Positions 26,210 to 36,700 of a stretch of 64,000 nt of DNA are shown here, piece after piece. Every line of letters begins with the position of its first letter. Positions within the stretch are counted from its first letter, which is position 1. This DNA comes from Candidatus Intricatilinea gracilis (lineage in GTDB: Bacteria; Pseudomonadota; Gammaproteobacteria; Burkholderiales; Burkholderiaceae_C). The notes beneath the pieces were generated by a model, which worked only from the letters and a program-made list of their open reading frames with translations, ran no database searches and was not told the origin of the DNA. The DNA is taken from assembly GCA_016702605.1 (NCBI GenBank), contig JADJDQ010000021.1:744001-808000 (forward strand). The letters are read 5' to 3'. Both the position numbers and the translations under genes were made by a program.

Positions 26210-27541
26210 TCAACGCACCAGCGCCGGGCGCTTGGGGTCGAAGGTCCAGCCGGGGATGAGGGACTGCATGGCCACGGCGTCGTCGCGCGAGCCCAGGCCG
26301 TGCTGCTTGTAGAGATGGTGCGCCTTGTCGACCTCGACCATGTCGAGCTCGATGCCCAGGCCGGGTTTCTTCGGCACCTGCACATGGCCGCCGACGATCT
26401 GTAGTGGCTCTTTCGTCAAGCGCTGGCCGTCCTGCCAGATCCAGTGTGTGTCGATGGCCGTCACCTTGCCGGGTGCCGCCGCACCCACGTGGGTGAACAT
26501 GGCGAGCGACACGTCGAAGTGATTGTTCGAGTGTGATCCCCAGGTCAGGCCCCAGTCGCGGCAGGTCTGGGCCACCCGCACGCTGCCGGCCATGGTCCAG
26601 AAATGTGGGTCGGCCAGCGGTATGTCGACGGCCTGCAGGGCGAGGGCATGAGCCAGCTGGCGCCAGTCCGTGGCAACCATGTTGGTGGCCGTGGGCAGGC
26701 CGGTGGCGCGGCGGAACTCGGCCATCACCTCGCGGCCCGAGAAGCCGTCTTCGGCGCCGCAGGGGTCTTCGGCATAAGCCACCACGCCGTGCATGTCGCG
26801 CATCAGGCGGATGGCATCTTTCAGCAGCCAGCCGCCATTGGGGTCGAGTGTGACGCGGGCTTGCGGAAAGCGTTCGTGCAGCGCCACCAGCGCCTCGACC
26901 TCTTCTTCGCCGCGCAGCACGCCGCCCTTCAACTTGAAGTCGTCGAAGCCATAACGTTCACGTGCTGCTTCGGCGAGCCGCACGATGGCAGTTGGCGTCA
27001 TGGCCGCCTCGTGGCGCAGGCGCAGCCAGGTGTCGGCAGCGCCCGGATCGCTGTCGTAGTCCAGGTCGGTGCGCGTGCGGTCGCCGACGAAGAACAGATA
27101 GCCCAGCATCTCGACGGCATCGCGCTGCTGGCCTTCACCTAGCAGCGCCGCCACCGGCACACCCAGGTGTTGGCCGAGCAAGTCGAGCAGGGCGGACTCG
27201 ATGGCCGTGACGGCATGAATGGTCGTACGCAGGTCGAAGGTCTGCAGGCCACGCCCGCCACTGTCGCGGTCGGCAAAGGCCTGCTGCACCTGGGTGACCA
27301 GGCGTTGTTGCGAGCCCAGCGGCTGGCCGACGACCAGCGGCGCGGCGTCTTCGAGCGTCTGGCGGATCTTCTCGCCGCCCGGCACCTCGCCGATGCCGGT
27401 GCGCCCGTCGCTGTCGGTCAGGATCAGCAGGTTGCGCGTGAAGTACGGGCCGTGTGCGCCGCTCAGGTTGAGCAACATGCTGTCGCGCCCGGCCACCGGG
27501 ATGACGCGCAGGGCGGTGATGACGGGCAGGGTCGATGCCAT
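26210..27541 (-). CDS. gudD: glucarate dehydratase
   Basis: 443 residues of the enolase superfamily; converts D-glucarate (and L-idarate) to 5-keto-4-deoxy-glucarate. Seen: LNLSGAHGPYFTRNLLIL, the base pair lysines in KLKGG, metal ligands in TLDPNGGW and AEDPCG and NMVATDW, and the His in WGSHSNNHFD. Length matches E. coli GudD. Followed upstream (same strand) by a Bug-type binding protein and then divergently by garD, forming an aldarate catabolism module. The downstream aldolase and reductase are not in this window. Confidence 0.93.
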   Translation of the reverse strand: MASTLPVITALRVIPVAGRDSMLLNLSGAHGPYFTRNLLILTDSDGRTGIGEVPGGEKIRQTLEDAAPLVVGQPLGSQQRLVTQVQQAFADRDSGGRGLQTFDLRTTIHAVTAIESALLDLLGQHLGVPVAALLGEGQQRDAVEMLGYLFFVGDRTRTDLDYDSDPGAADTWLRLRHEAAMTPTAIVRLAEAARERYGFDDFKLKGGVLRGEEEVEALVALHERFPQARVTLDPNGGWLLKDAIRLMRDMHGVVAYAEDPCGAEDGFSGREVMAEFRRATGLPTATNMVATDWRQLAHALALQAVDIPLADPHFWTMAGSVRVAQTCRDWGLTWGSHSNNHFDVSLAMFTHVGAAAPGKVTAIDTHWIWQDGQRLTKEPLQIVGGHVQVPKKPGLGIELDMVEVDKAHHLYKQHGLGSRDDAVAMQSLIPGWTFDPKRPALVR

Positions 27542-27593
27542 CGGGAAGCGGGCGGGGTTCGAGGTTGCGAAGGTACCGGGGTGGCGTCGGTGG

Positions 27594-28556
27594 CTAGTCC
27601 GCCGAGATCTTGCCGGTCTCGATCACCTGTTTCCAGCGGGCGAATTCGGCGGCCTGGAAGGTGGTGAACTGCTCGGGCGTGTTGGCCACGATCTCGAAGC
27701 CCAGGCCGAGCAGCTTGGGTTTGACCGAGTCATCGTTGAGTGCTGCCACCAGGGCAGTGTGCAGCTTGGCCTTGATGTCGGCCGGCAGCCCCTTGGGCGC
27801 GGCGATGGCCTGCCACGACGTCACATTGGCGCCCTTGATGCCGGACTCGTCCAGCGACGGCACGTCGGGCAACAGGGGCGAGCGTTTGGCGCTGGTGACC
27901 GCCAGGGCGCGCAGCTTGCCCGCCTTGATGTTGGTGATGAGCGTGTTGATGTTGCCGAAGGTGGCGTCTACCTGGCCGCCCAGCAGGTCGGCCAGGGCCG
28001 GCGCGCCGCCCTTGTAGGGCACGTGCAGACCGCTGGTGCCGGTGACCTGCCAGAACAACTCTGCGGTCAGATGGTCGCTGCTGCCATTGCCCGACGAGGC
28101 AAAACTCATCTTGCCCGGGTTGGCCTTGTGAAAGGCAATCACATCGGCCAGCGACTTGTGCGGCGAGGCCGCCGGCACGGCCAGCACATTGGGCGCCTGC
28201 ACGGCCACGGTGATGTAGTCGAAGTCCTTCAGCGCGTCGTAGCCGGTGTTCTTGATCAGGTGCGGCGCAATCACGTAGGGGCCCAGCGACGACACGAGCA
28301 GCGTGTAGCCGTCAGGCGCCGCACGTTTGACGGCGGCCGCACCCACCGTGCCGGTGGCACCGGCCTTGTTCTCGACCACAAAGGTGGTGCCGAACTTCTC
28401 CTGCAGCTTGGGGGCGACGGTGCGAGCGATGGCGTCGGTCGACCCACCGGGCGGGAAGGGCACGAGCAGCGTGACCGGCTTGTTCGGCCAGGCCTGCGCC
28501 TGGGCAGCGCCGACTGCGGCAAAGGCAAGCACCAGGGCGGACAGAATTTGCTTCAT
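27594..28556 (-). CDS. Bug-family (TctC-like) tripartite tricarboxylate transporter binding protein
   Basis: 320 residues from ATG 28556 with AGGAGA just upstream. Signal peptide 1-20 (AQA-QA), then WPNKPVTLLVPFPPGGSTDAIAR, the standard Bug N-terminus. These periplasmic proteins capture organic acids or other solutes for TctAB membrane partners, which are absent here; orphan Bug proteins are very common in Burkholderiales. Sitting 52 bases from gudD and opposite garD suggests an aldarate ligand, by context only. Confidence 0.88.
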   Translation of the reverse strand: MKQILSALVLAFAAVGAAQAQAWPNKPVTLLVPFPPGGSTDAIARTVAPKLQEKFGTTFVVENKAGATGTVGAAAVKRAAPDGYTLLVSSLGPYVIAPHLIKNTGYDALKDFDYITVAVQAPNVLAVPAASPHKSLADVIAFHKANPGKMSFASSGNGSSDHLTAELFWQVTGTSGLHVPYKGGAPALADLLGGQVDATFGNINTLITNIKAGKLRALAVTSAKRSPLLPDVPSLDESGIKGANVTSWQAIAAPKGLPADIKAKLHTALVAALNDDSVKPKLLGLGFEIVANTPEQFTTFQAAEFARWKQVIETGKISAD

Positions 28557-28589
28557 GGGTGAGTTCTCCTGCAGAATCATCGTCAGTCA

Positions 28590-28600
28590 TCGTACAACTA
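28590..28600. promoter_or_regulatory. FadR-type GntR operator candidate, bug side
   Basis: TCGTACAACTA fits the FadR-subfamily GntR pattern t-n-G-T-n3-A-C-n-a. It lies 34 bases upstream of the Bug gene in the 186-base divergent region shared with garD. Confidence 0.4.
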
Positions 28601-28697
28601 GGCGTTGACTCGAGCATTCGGGTAATTACCAGAGTCGACATCGTCCAGGCGACAGGGGCGAATGACCCTGTTCTGCCCACCCATGGTGCCTGTCGTG

Positions 28698-28708
28698 TTG
28701 TACGACAA
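28698..28708. promoter_or_regulatory. FadR-type GntR operator candidate, garD side
   Basis: TTGTACGACAA matches the same pattern and is embedded in an extended inverted repeat GTTGT-n3-ACAAC. It lies 35 bases before the garD start. Confidence 0.5.
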
Positions 28709-28742
28709 CATAGGACAATGTTCCTCTTCGATCTGCCGTGAC

Positions 28743-30344
28743 ATGAACCAGACCACAGACCAACTCCGTTCGAGTGCACCACTCACACTGCGCATGCACG
28801 CGGCCGACAACGTGGCGATCGTCGCCAACAACGGCGGTCTTCCGGCCGGCACGTTGCTGCCCGAGGGTGTGCCAGGTGCCGGCATCTGCTTGCGCGACAA
28901 GGTGCCGCAAGGTCACAAGGTGGCGCTGACCGACATCGCCACCGGCGAGGTGGTGCGGCGCTACAACGTGCCCATCGGTTACGCGTTGAAGGACATCCCG
29001 GCCGGCGCCTGGGTGCACGAACGGCTGCTGCAGATGCCGTCGGCCCGTGCGCTCGAAGGCCTGCCCCTGGCCACGGTGATACCGCCACAGCACGAGCCGC
29101 TCGCCGGCTACAGCTTCGAGGGGTACCGCAATGCGGATGGTTCGGTCGGCACCCGCAACATCCTGGCCATCACCACCACAGTGCAATGTGTGGCCGGCGT
29201 GGTGGCGCAGGCGGTGGCGCGCATCAAGGCCGAACTGTTGCCGGGCTATCCCAACGTGGACGACGTGATCGGCCTGGAGCACAGCTACGGTTGCGGCGTG
29301 GCCATCGACGCGCCGGATGCCGTCATCCCCATCCGCACGCTGCGCCACATCAGCCTCAACCCCAACTTCGGCGGCGAGGTGCTGGTGGTGAGCCTGGGCT
29401 GCGAAAAGCTGCAACCCGATCGCCTGCTGCCGCCGGGCTCCTTCGCGATCAGCGACGAACGCGACCCGGCACTCGGCCCCGAGACCGTGTGCCTGCAGGA
29501 CGACCAGCACGTCGGCTTCATGTCGATGCTGGACGACATCCTGGCCAGCGCACGACCACACCTCGAGCGGCTGAACAAGCGCCGACGCGAGACCATCCCG
29601 GCCAGCGAACTGGTGGTGGGTGTGCAGTGCGGCGGCAGTGACGCCTTCAGCGGTGTGACGGCCAACCCGGCGGTGGGTTTTTGCGCCGACCTGCTGGTGC
29701 GCGCCGGTGCCACGGTCATGTTCAGCGAGAACACCGAGGTGCGCGACGCCGTCGAGCAACTCACCAGCCGCGCCGCCACGCCCGAGGTGGCCCAGGCCAT
29801 CATCCGCGAGCTGGGCTGGTACGACCGCTACCTGGACCGCGGCCAGGTCGACCGCGCCGCCAACACCACGCCCGGCAACAAGGCCGGCGGTTTGAGCAAC
29901 ATCGCCGAGAAGGCCATGGGCTCGATCATCAAGAGTGGCAGCTCGGCCATCTCACACGTGCTTGCGCCGGGCGAGAAGCTGCGGCCCGATCAGCGCGGCC
30001 TGGTCTACGCCGCCACGCCAGCAAGCGACTTCATCTGCGGCACGCTGCAGCTTGCGGCCGGCATGAATCTGCACGTCTTCACCACCGGCCGTGGCACACC
30101 CTACGGCCTGGCGGTATGTCCGGTCATCAAGGTGGCCACCCGCAGCGACCTGGCGAGGCGCTGGCACGACCTGATGGACGTGAACGCCGGCCGCATCGCC
30201 GACGGTGAATCGACCATCGAGCAGACCGGCTGGGAGTTGTTCCACCTGATGCTCGACGTGGCCAGTGGCCGCAAGAAAACCTGGGCCGAACACTGGAAGC
30301 TGCACAACGCGCTGGTGTTGTTCAACCCTGCGCCGGTGACGTGA
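28743..30344 (+). CDS. garD: galactarate dehydratase
   Basis: 533 residues from ATG 28743, the start giving the usual short N-terminus; E. coli GarD has about 523. Converts galactarate (mucate) to 5-keto-4-deoxy-glucarate, converging with the GudD product. Seen: an N-terminal SAF-like domain with NGGLPAGTLLPEG, NADGSVGTRNILAITTTVQC, GLEHSYGCGVAI, VVGVQCGGSDAFSGVTANPA and the EKAMGSIIKSG stretch. Divergent from bug-gudD with two candidate GntR operators between. Its end overlaps the convergent diguanylate cyclase by 23 bases. Confidence 0.93.
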   Translation: MNQTTDQLRSSAPLTLRMHAADNVAIVANNGGLPAGTLLPEGVPGAGICLRDKVPQGHKVALTDIATGEVVRRYNVPIGYALKDIPAGAWVHERLLQMPSARALEGLPLATVIPPQHEPLAGYSFEGYRNADGSVGTRNILAITTTVQCVAGVVAQAVARIKAELLPGYPNVDDVIGLEHSYGCGVAIDAPDAVIPIRTLRHISLNPNFGGEVLVVSLGCEKLQPDRLLPPGSFAISDERDPALGPETVCLQDDQHVGFMSMLDDILASARPHLERLNKRRRETIPASELVVGVQCGGSDAFSGVTANPAVGFCADLLVRAGATVMFSENTEVRDAVEQLTSRAATPEVAQAIIRELGWYDRYLDRGQVDRAANTTPGNKAGGLSNIAEKAMGSIIKSGSSAISHVLAPGEKLRPDQRGLVYAATPASDFICGTLQLAAGMNLHVFTTGRGTPYGLAVCPVIKVATRSDLARRWHDLMDVNAGRIADGESTIEQTGWELFHLMLDVASGRKKTWAEHWKLHNALVLFNPAPVT

Positions 30345-31569
30345 TCTCGGTGACCGTCGGCTCCAGGCGAACCGGCCAGATCGCCTGGCAGACCCGGTTG
30401 CGGCCCTCTGCCTTGGCCTGGTAGAGCGCGGCATCGGCACGTGCCAGCAGGGCTTCGGCCGAACGATCGGCCGGGCTGGCGGTGGCCACGCCGATGCTGA
30501 TCGTCAGGCGTCGATCGATGCCCGGGTGCAGTCCCGGCTCGTTGGCTACCGCCAGGCACAGGCGTTCGGCGGCGACCTGGGCCTGCGCCGCGTCACAGCC
30601 GACCAGCACGGCCAGAAACTCTTCGCCACCGCTGCGGCCCAGGTGGTCGCCGGGGCGCACTTGACGCTCGAGCTTGTTCGACACGGCGATCAGCGCGGCA
30701 TCACCCGCCGCATGGCCATGGCTGTCGTTGACGGTCTTGAAGTGGTCGATGTCCAGACAGGCGACCGAGAACACCACGCCGCTGCGCTGGTAGCGCTGCC
30801 ATTCGACGTCGAGCGACTCGACGATGTCGCGCCGGTTGGGCAGGCCGGTCAGGCTGTCGCGGCGGGACTGGCGTTCGAGTTCGGCCGTCATGCGACCGAA
30901 GATCACCGCGGCGAACACCGTGTTCACCGTGAACACGGCCACCATGACCAGCAGCGCCATGCTGTTGTTGGTGTCCGAGGCATGGTTGAACTCGATCTGC
31001 GCCTGACCGGTGAGGCCCACCAATGCGCGCCAGGCGAACAGGGCCGCCATGGCCCATCCGGCGACCAGCAGGGTCCGGGCTGCCGCATGCAGCGACTCGG
31101 CTCTCAGGCCGCGGTAGGCATTCCAGCCGCTGCGTGACGCGATCCAGGCCGTGGCCACGAAGTAGCTCGCCACGCGGTGCTGGGCGGTCTGCAGCGAGCC
31201 GCTGTACCAGGCGATCGCCGCGGCGCCGGCCAAGAAGATGGCGATCTGTTCGCGTGTCGCTGCCTGCCTGGCGGTGAGGGCCTGCCCGGCTCGCCACAAC
31301 ATGATGAGTGACGCCAGCGACACGATGTTGGACACCGGGTGCGTCAACACATAAGGCAGGATGCCGCGCAGCCCGATCAGCGCCGTGCCCGTGCCCATGC
31401 CGAGATTGAACAAGGCGAGACGATGCATGGCCGTGCGTGCTTCGCGCGCCTTGCGCGCGGAAGTCAGCCAGCCGATCGAGAACAGGATCAGCTGCAGGCC
31501 GATCATCGACCAGAGCCACTGTGCGGAGTTCACCCGGTGAGTATCACCAGCACCGCCCTGTGCGCGCAT
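30322..31569 (-). CDS. membrane diguanylate cyclase (GGDEF)
   Basis: 415 residues from ATG 31569 (an in-frame GTG 39 bases downstream is possible). N-terminal half has about six membrane helices beginning WLWSMIGLQLILFSIGWL; the C-terminal half is a GGDEF domain with RDSLTGLPNRRD, DIDHFKTVNDSHGH and active-site SGGEEF. It makes cyclic di-GMP from two GTP. No RxxD inhibitory site was recognised just before the active site. Tail overlaps garD on the other strand. Confidence 0.88.
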   Translation of the reverse strand: MRAQGGAGDTHRVNSAQWLWSMIGLQLILFSIGWLTSARKAREARTAMHRLALFNLGMGTGTALIGLRGILPYVLTHPVSNIVSLASLIMLWRAGQALTARQAATREQIAIFLAGAAAIAWYSGSLQTAQHRVASYFVATAWIASRSGWNAYRGLRAESLHAAARTLLVAGWAMAALFAWRALVGLTGQAQIEFNHASDTNNSMALLVMVAVFTVNTVFAAVIFGRMTAELERQSRRDSLTGLPNRRDIVESLDVEWQRYQRSGVVFSVACLDIDHFKTVNDSHGHAAGDAALIAVSNKLERQVRPGDHLGRSGGEEFLAVLVGCDAAQAQVAAERLCLAVANEPGLHPGIDRRLTISIGVATASPADRSAEALLARADAALYQAKAEGRNRVCQAIWPVRLEPTVTEITSPAQG

Positions 31570-31669
31570 CCGCTCGACGGTTACATCGAATGATCTGTGT
31601 TGACCTTCGTCGTCGTGTCGGCTGCCAGGCACCGGCACTGGCACAAGCCCGCCGGCTCGGCTTGCAGGC

Positions 31670-32730
31670 TCAGTGTGCCGGCGTGATCCGCACGCGCAGC
31701 TTGCCGTCGGCGGGCAGCTCGAGCCTGAACCGGCGCAGAGGGTCGATCAGGGCGTCGCGCCGCGCGGCAGGAACGTCGGCGTCGAGCAGCCAGTCGTCCG
31801 GGCTCATCCGCACGGCGTAGGTGACATCCTGCTGGCGCAGCAGTTCCTCGATCTGCGCGGCGGCGTCCGCCGGACGCGGCACACGCAGGTGCTGACGCGG
31901 CGCGCTGGCGCCGGCAGCGGCAGGTCGCGCTGTGGCAGGTGGCGAGCAGCCACTGGCGCAGCGGACCTGCCCAGTGCTGCGACGGGCACAGGCGGCCTCG
32001 CCTCGACAAGTCCTCTGGCGGCGCGCTTGTCCAGCCGCGCGGCGCCCGCCTCGTCGTTGGCCCTCGCTGCATCTTGCTCTGCTGGAGGCGCGACCAGCGG
32101 TGCGACCGGGGGAACGTCTGCCGGTGCGACAGTTGGCGGTAACACCATCCTGCTGGTCGACAGGGTGTCTCGCGCGACCTCCTTCGCCCCGATCTGCCTC
32201 GTGGGTTCGGCCATGGCGAGGCGTTCGTCGGCCTGGGCGGGGGCTTCGGATCGCGACCACCAGCCAGGGGCCAGGATGAGAGCGGTGGCCAGCACGACGG
32301 CCAGGGCGCCAGCCCCGGCGTAGTGGCCGCCGTGGCCCTGCACGGGCGGAAAACACCAGGCCCGGACCCGTGACCAGCCACTCACCCGCGCCGCCGGCAG
32401 TGGCATGGGCGCCGTTTGCCCGGTCGGCGCGGCCAGATCTGCCAGATCGACCAGCTGGGCCGGTGTGGAGTGTGCGGCGGGTGACGTCTGCGGTGCCTGG
32501 GTCGCCGGGTCGGCATGGCCGGCCTGTGCCGCTGCCAGCCCGGCCTGCAGCCGCCGGGCCATGCGGCCGGCGGCCCGGCGTTCGAGCGGTGCTTCGCGTT
32601 CGTCCTGCAATTCAAGATACCGGCGCAGCGACGCCGCCTGCCGGGTCTGGGCGTCGTCGGGCTCGGCCTGGCCGGCCAGGGCGGCCAGCCAGCGATCGTC
32701 GTCGGTGTGTTTGCTGGTCAAACCCGTCAC
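31670..32730 (-). pseudogene. membrane anti-sigma factor partner of the adjacent sigma gene, one-base frameshift
   Basis: Starts with GTG at 32730 inside the sigma-factor stop (GTGA overlap), the classic coupled sigma/anti-sigma arrangement. A cytoplasmic N-terminal half (DRWLAALAGQAEPDD, RRYLELQDERE) is followed by a single membrane helix AGALAVVLATALILAPGWW and a Pro/Ala-rich periplasmic region. After about residue 275 the frame turns to arginine-rich nonsense, while the next frame carries a sensible C-terminus (HLRVPRPADAAAQIEELL and DDWLLDADVPAARR) ending at 31670. The switch lies near 31896-31912. Total length 1061 is one base short of a multiple of three. No zinc-finger motif was seen. 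Anti-sigma role is inferred from position and topology. Confidence 0.6.
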
Positions 32731-33476
32731 TCCTGGCAAGGTGCGAAGTGTTCGCGGGCGCACTGGCAGGCGCGGTAGATGCGGTCGCGGGCGGCGCTGC
32801 GCTGGCGTTCGGTCACCGCCTCGGGCGGCGCGCCGAAGTGGATGGCCACCTCTTCGGCCGACCAGCCCTGCGCCACCATCCACAACACCTGGGCATGGCG
32901 CGGCTCCTCGCGTTCCATCCAGGCGGCGGCCTTGTGCACACAGTCGCGTATCCACGGTGCCAGGTCGACATGGCCGAGGTGGGTGTCGAGCAAGGCCAGC
33001 ATCTCGTCGTCGTCGAGCGTGACTTCGATGCGCCCGGTCTGTGTGGCCGCGCCCTGGCTGCGCCCGGTGGCGCCGGCCTTGCCACCGCTGACTGCGCCGC
33101 TGCGGCTACCACCACTGCCGCCGCGTTTGAGTGTGTCCTGCGCGCGGGCCCAGTCGATCAGGCCGTGGCGCGCGATGGTCCACAACCACACGTCGGCCGG
33201 GCAACTGGCGGGCAGCGGCTGCAACACGAACTGCAGGATGGCGTCGCTGGCCAGTTCTTCGGCCACGCTGTCGCTGGTGCGGCCGTGGCTCACGAAGTAA
33301 CGCAGCAACCGCGCGCCCCAGGTGCTGAGCAGCAGCGCCGCGGCGCGGTCCTGGCCGGCAGCACCTTCTCGTGCCCAGCGTGCCGCCTTGGCCGCTTCGG
33401 GCGCACCGGTGCGCCGCGCCGGTAGGGTGCGCAAGAGGCTGGGTTCTGCTGGAGCGGACTGGGAGGCTGGGGCCAT
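32727..33476 (-). CDS. ECF-like RNA polymerase sigma factor
   Basis: 249 residues from ATG 33476; an upstream TTG would add 11. Region 2 is seen in LLRYFVSHGRTSDSVAEELASDAILQF and DVWLWTIARHGLIDWARAQD, and region 4 in HAQVLWMVAQGWSAEEVAIHFGAPPEAV followed by a basic RQRSAARDRIYRA. A long Gly/Ser-rich acidic spacer separates them. It overlaps the presumed anti-sigma gene and sits 249 bases downstream of the VIT/DUF2135 gene on the same strand. It probably directs transcription of an envelope-related set including this locus (inferred). Confidence 0.8.
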   Translation of the reverse strand: MAPASQSAPAEPSLLRTLPARRTGAPEAAKAARWAREGAAGQDRAAALLLSTWGARLLRYFVSHGRTSDSVAEELASDAILQFVLQPLPASCPADVWLWTIARHGLIDWARAQDTLKRGGSGGSRSGAVSGGKAGATGRSQGAATQTGRIEVTLDDDEMLALLDTHLGHVDLAPWIRDCVHKAAAWMEREEPRHAQVLWMVAQGWSAEEVAIHFGAPPEAVTERQRSAARDRIYRACQCAREHFAPCQE

Positions 33477-33725
33477 CTGGACCGGGCTGGACCGGGCTGG
33501 GCCGGGCAAGGTCGATGCGGGCGGGCGCGATCATCGTCTGTTCCGGCACAGTTCGAGCAAGCTGAAACAGGCACTTGCAATGCGGCGGGGTTCGACTTGC
33601 ACTGGCTCGAGCCACCCGGCCGGGTGTCGACACCCCGCGACAACACACCAGGGCGCCTGCAGCGCGTCACCGCCGGCGCAGGGTCAGGCACTTTTCACCC
33701 TGCGTGTTTCACCGCCTGTTCAGCG

Positions 33726-36700
33726 CTACGAGCCCGGCGCCTCCACCGTGAAGCGGCCCACCGTCACCACGTCGCGCCGGCCTTGCAGGCGCAGCACGAT
33801 CTGCTGGTCCTTCTGCTGCGGTGTGCCCCAGTCGGTGCTGAGTTGCACCATCAAGGTGGTGGCGCCCACCAGCACCTGCTGGCGATGGCCGTAGTAGTTG
33901 GCCTTGACGATGTAGGCGCCCGGCCTGGCCACACGCAGCACAAACTCCTCCGGGCCGTAACCTTCGGTGTTGTCACTGGTCAGGCGTGCGCCCAGGCGCG
34001 TGAGACGGCGCTGGTACGAACAGGTCTCGCCGTCGGGGTCGACCACCCAGAGGTCGATGTCGGTGTTGTCGGTGTCCCAGGTGAGCAACACCCGCAGCGC
34101 CACCGGCATGGGCTGCAAGCCACGCGGGTCGACCATCTGCAGATCCAGCCGTGGACTGCGCGCGGCGATGGTATTGAGCTCGGCCAGCGCCACTTCAGCG
34201 ATGCCCGCGCCGGCATGGGGCCACCGGCGCGAGGCCACCTCCCACAACAGCTCGACGGCGCGCTGATGTTGGCCGTCGCGGTCCAGCGCCAGCGCCAGGT
34301 CGCGCCACGACTGCGGTTCGTCCGGCGCCAGCTGCAGCACCTGCTCCAGCACCGGCAGCGCCAGCCGAACCTGGCCGGCCGCCAGCAGCCTGAAGGCCAG
34401 GAGTCGCAGCACCTGGCGGTTCTCGAGGTCCATCTCGGCCAGGTTCGAGACGATGCGCAGCCCCAACTTGGTCTGGCCGGCGGCAAGAAACACCTCGGCC
34501 ATGTCCAGGAAGAACGCCGTGCTGCGGGTGTAGCCCGGGCGTTCGTCGAGGTAGATCGCATAACGCCGGGCCGGCGTGGCGGCGCGCAGGCGTTGCATGT
34601 ACACACTGTCGGTCTGCCAGGTCTGCAGCGCGATGGTGGCGTGGCTGTCGCCATCGTCACGACGTTCGGCGCGCATCGCCGAAGCCTCGCGTGTGCCGGC
34701 CAGGCTGGCAGGCGGCGCCGCTGCCACGTCCCTGCGCGAGCGCTCGGTGGCGCTTCGGTCTTGCAGCGCCTTGGCACTGGGCGCCGCTCTGGCAGATGCC
34801 GTCTCCGCCGCCGCGGGCGCCAGCAGGCGTCGCGTTGCGTTGGTGTCGTCGATGCCGACGGCCTGGCCTGACAGGTCGTCGCGATCGACGTCGCCCTTTG
34901 CCGGCGACCGAGAGTAGTCGGTCGCCCACCAGCGCTGGCGCTCGCGCCAGCTCGGCGGCAGCCCGCGCGTTTGGTGGCCCGGACGCATGGCCTCGATCTG
35001 GCTGCGCAGGCTGAGCCAGGCGTCGCGCAGGTCGGCCGGAGGTTCGATGTCGTGGCGCGCGTAGTCGTCCAGCGTGTCGAGCACGATGAGTGAGGTTTCG
35101 CGGGTGACCAGACCAAACCGTTGGCCCAGCCGGCGGATGGCGGCGCGGTTGGTGTGTGGGTCGACCTCCAGCGTGGCCAGCCGCATCTGCGCCCACCGTG
35201 TGGCGGCCACGCCGGCCTGCGGTGGCGCTGTGGTGCCACCGCGCTTTGCTGCCGCCGGCTTGCCGACCCTGCGCGACGTGGCGCCCGTGCCCTGGGCTGC
35301 CACGTTCACGGTGACCGTCTGCCTGGCGCCGCCGGGCAGTTGCAGCAGCAGGTCGACCTCGCCGCTTGGCGCGGTCAACACACCGGTGATGCTGAACCTG
35401 CCGGCGTCGATGAGTTGGCCGGAGCCTTCCAGATCAGTCACCCGGCGCCCGCTCAGGCCCAGCAGGCGACAACGTTCGTGTGTGGCCAGCGCGAGCGCCT
35501 GGCTCATGCTCGAGCCGAGCAGATCGATGCAGGCGCCGCCGCTGGCTTCGGCCAGTCGACGCAGCCGGCGGGTGTCGGCATCTGGCGTGGCACACAACAC
35601 CAGCAGCGCCAAGGGCGGGGGTGTGGGGGACACCGCGGCGTGTCGTGTTCTGGGCTTGTCGGCAGGCGTGCCGCCTGTCGCCGCAAAACCCGGCAGGGCT
35701 GCGCCGCCGTAGTTGCCCAGGCCGTCGCTGACGAGCAGGCCGAGCTCACTGCCGGGCACCGGGCGCAGGTCGCCGAGCTGGCTGGCGCCGTCGTAGGCCA
35801 TGCCGGCCAGGTGCTGGCGCAACTCGACCCACTCGCCGCGGCGCACCTCGAACCGCCGCGGTGGCTGCGCCACGTCGCGCAACTCGACCAGATGAACGAC
35901 GGTGCTGCCGATGTGGCTGAACCAGGCGTCGAGCCAGGCCAGCTCCAGTGCATGGTCGCGGTTGGCGCCCGAGCCCGAGGTGTCCCACCACAGGGTGAGC
36001 TGAGCCGGATGTGGCCGCGGTCGGGTGGCACGCAGGGCAGCCGGCGCCAGCCACTCGGCATAAAAACAGGTCTGATCACCCGCGCGCTGCGTGCTGACGA
36101 GCGCCCGGCCGGCGTCCGGCTGTGGCAGCAGCACGCGCAACTCGCCGCGGGCATGCTGACCACCATGGCCGCGTGTGCTCCAGTTCAACACCGCGTTGCC
36201 GTCGCCCAGGTCGACCCAGGGCAGTGCCTCGGTGCCGATGCTGGCGGACAAGGCTGCAGCCGGCAGGCCAACACAGGTCACACTGACCTGCAGCAACTCG
36301 ACCCGGCTGCCCAGACGCAGTGGCAGACGCCAGATCGGCTGGCTCTGGTCGGCGTGCCCGGCCTCGGACGGGTTGGGCCCCTCGGGCGTCGCCGCGCCGT
36401 GCTTCGACGCCGGCGCGGACAAGTCGCCCGGTGTGGCGGCGCCGCCAGCCAGCGTCTCGCTCAGCTCGAGCACCACACGCCGCGTGCCACGTGGCGGCAG
36501 CGGGTAGACACGCAACTTGTGGTGGTTGCCCTGGGTGGCTTCGAGCAGCGCGGGGTCGACGCCGCGGCGCACGATGGCCTCGAACACCTCGCGGCCACGC
36601 GCCTTGTCCACCGGCACGGCAGCGCGCAACTCGCCCTGGATGTCGAGCGCAAAACCGGTCACCACCTGGCCACCGAGCAGCGGCAGCTGCAGCTCGGCTT

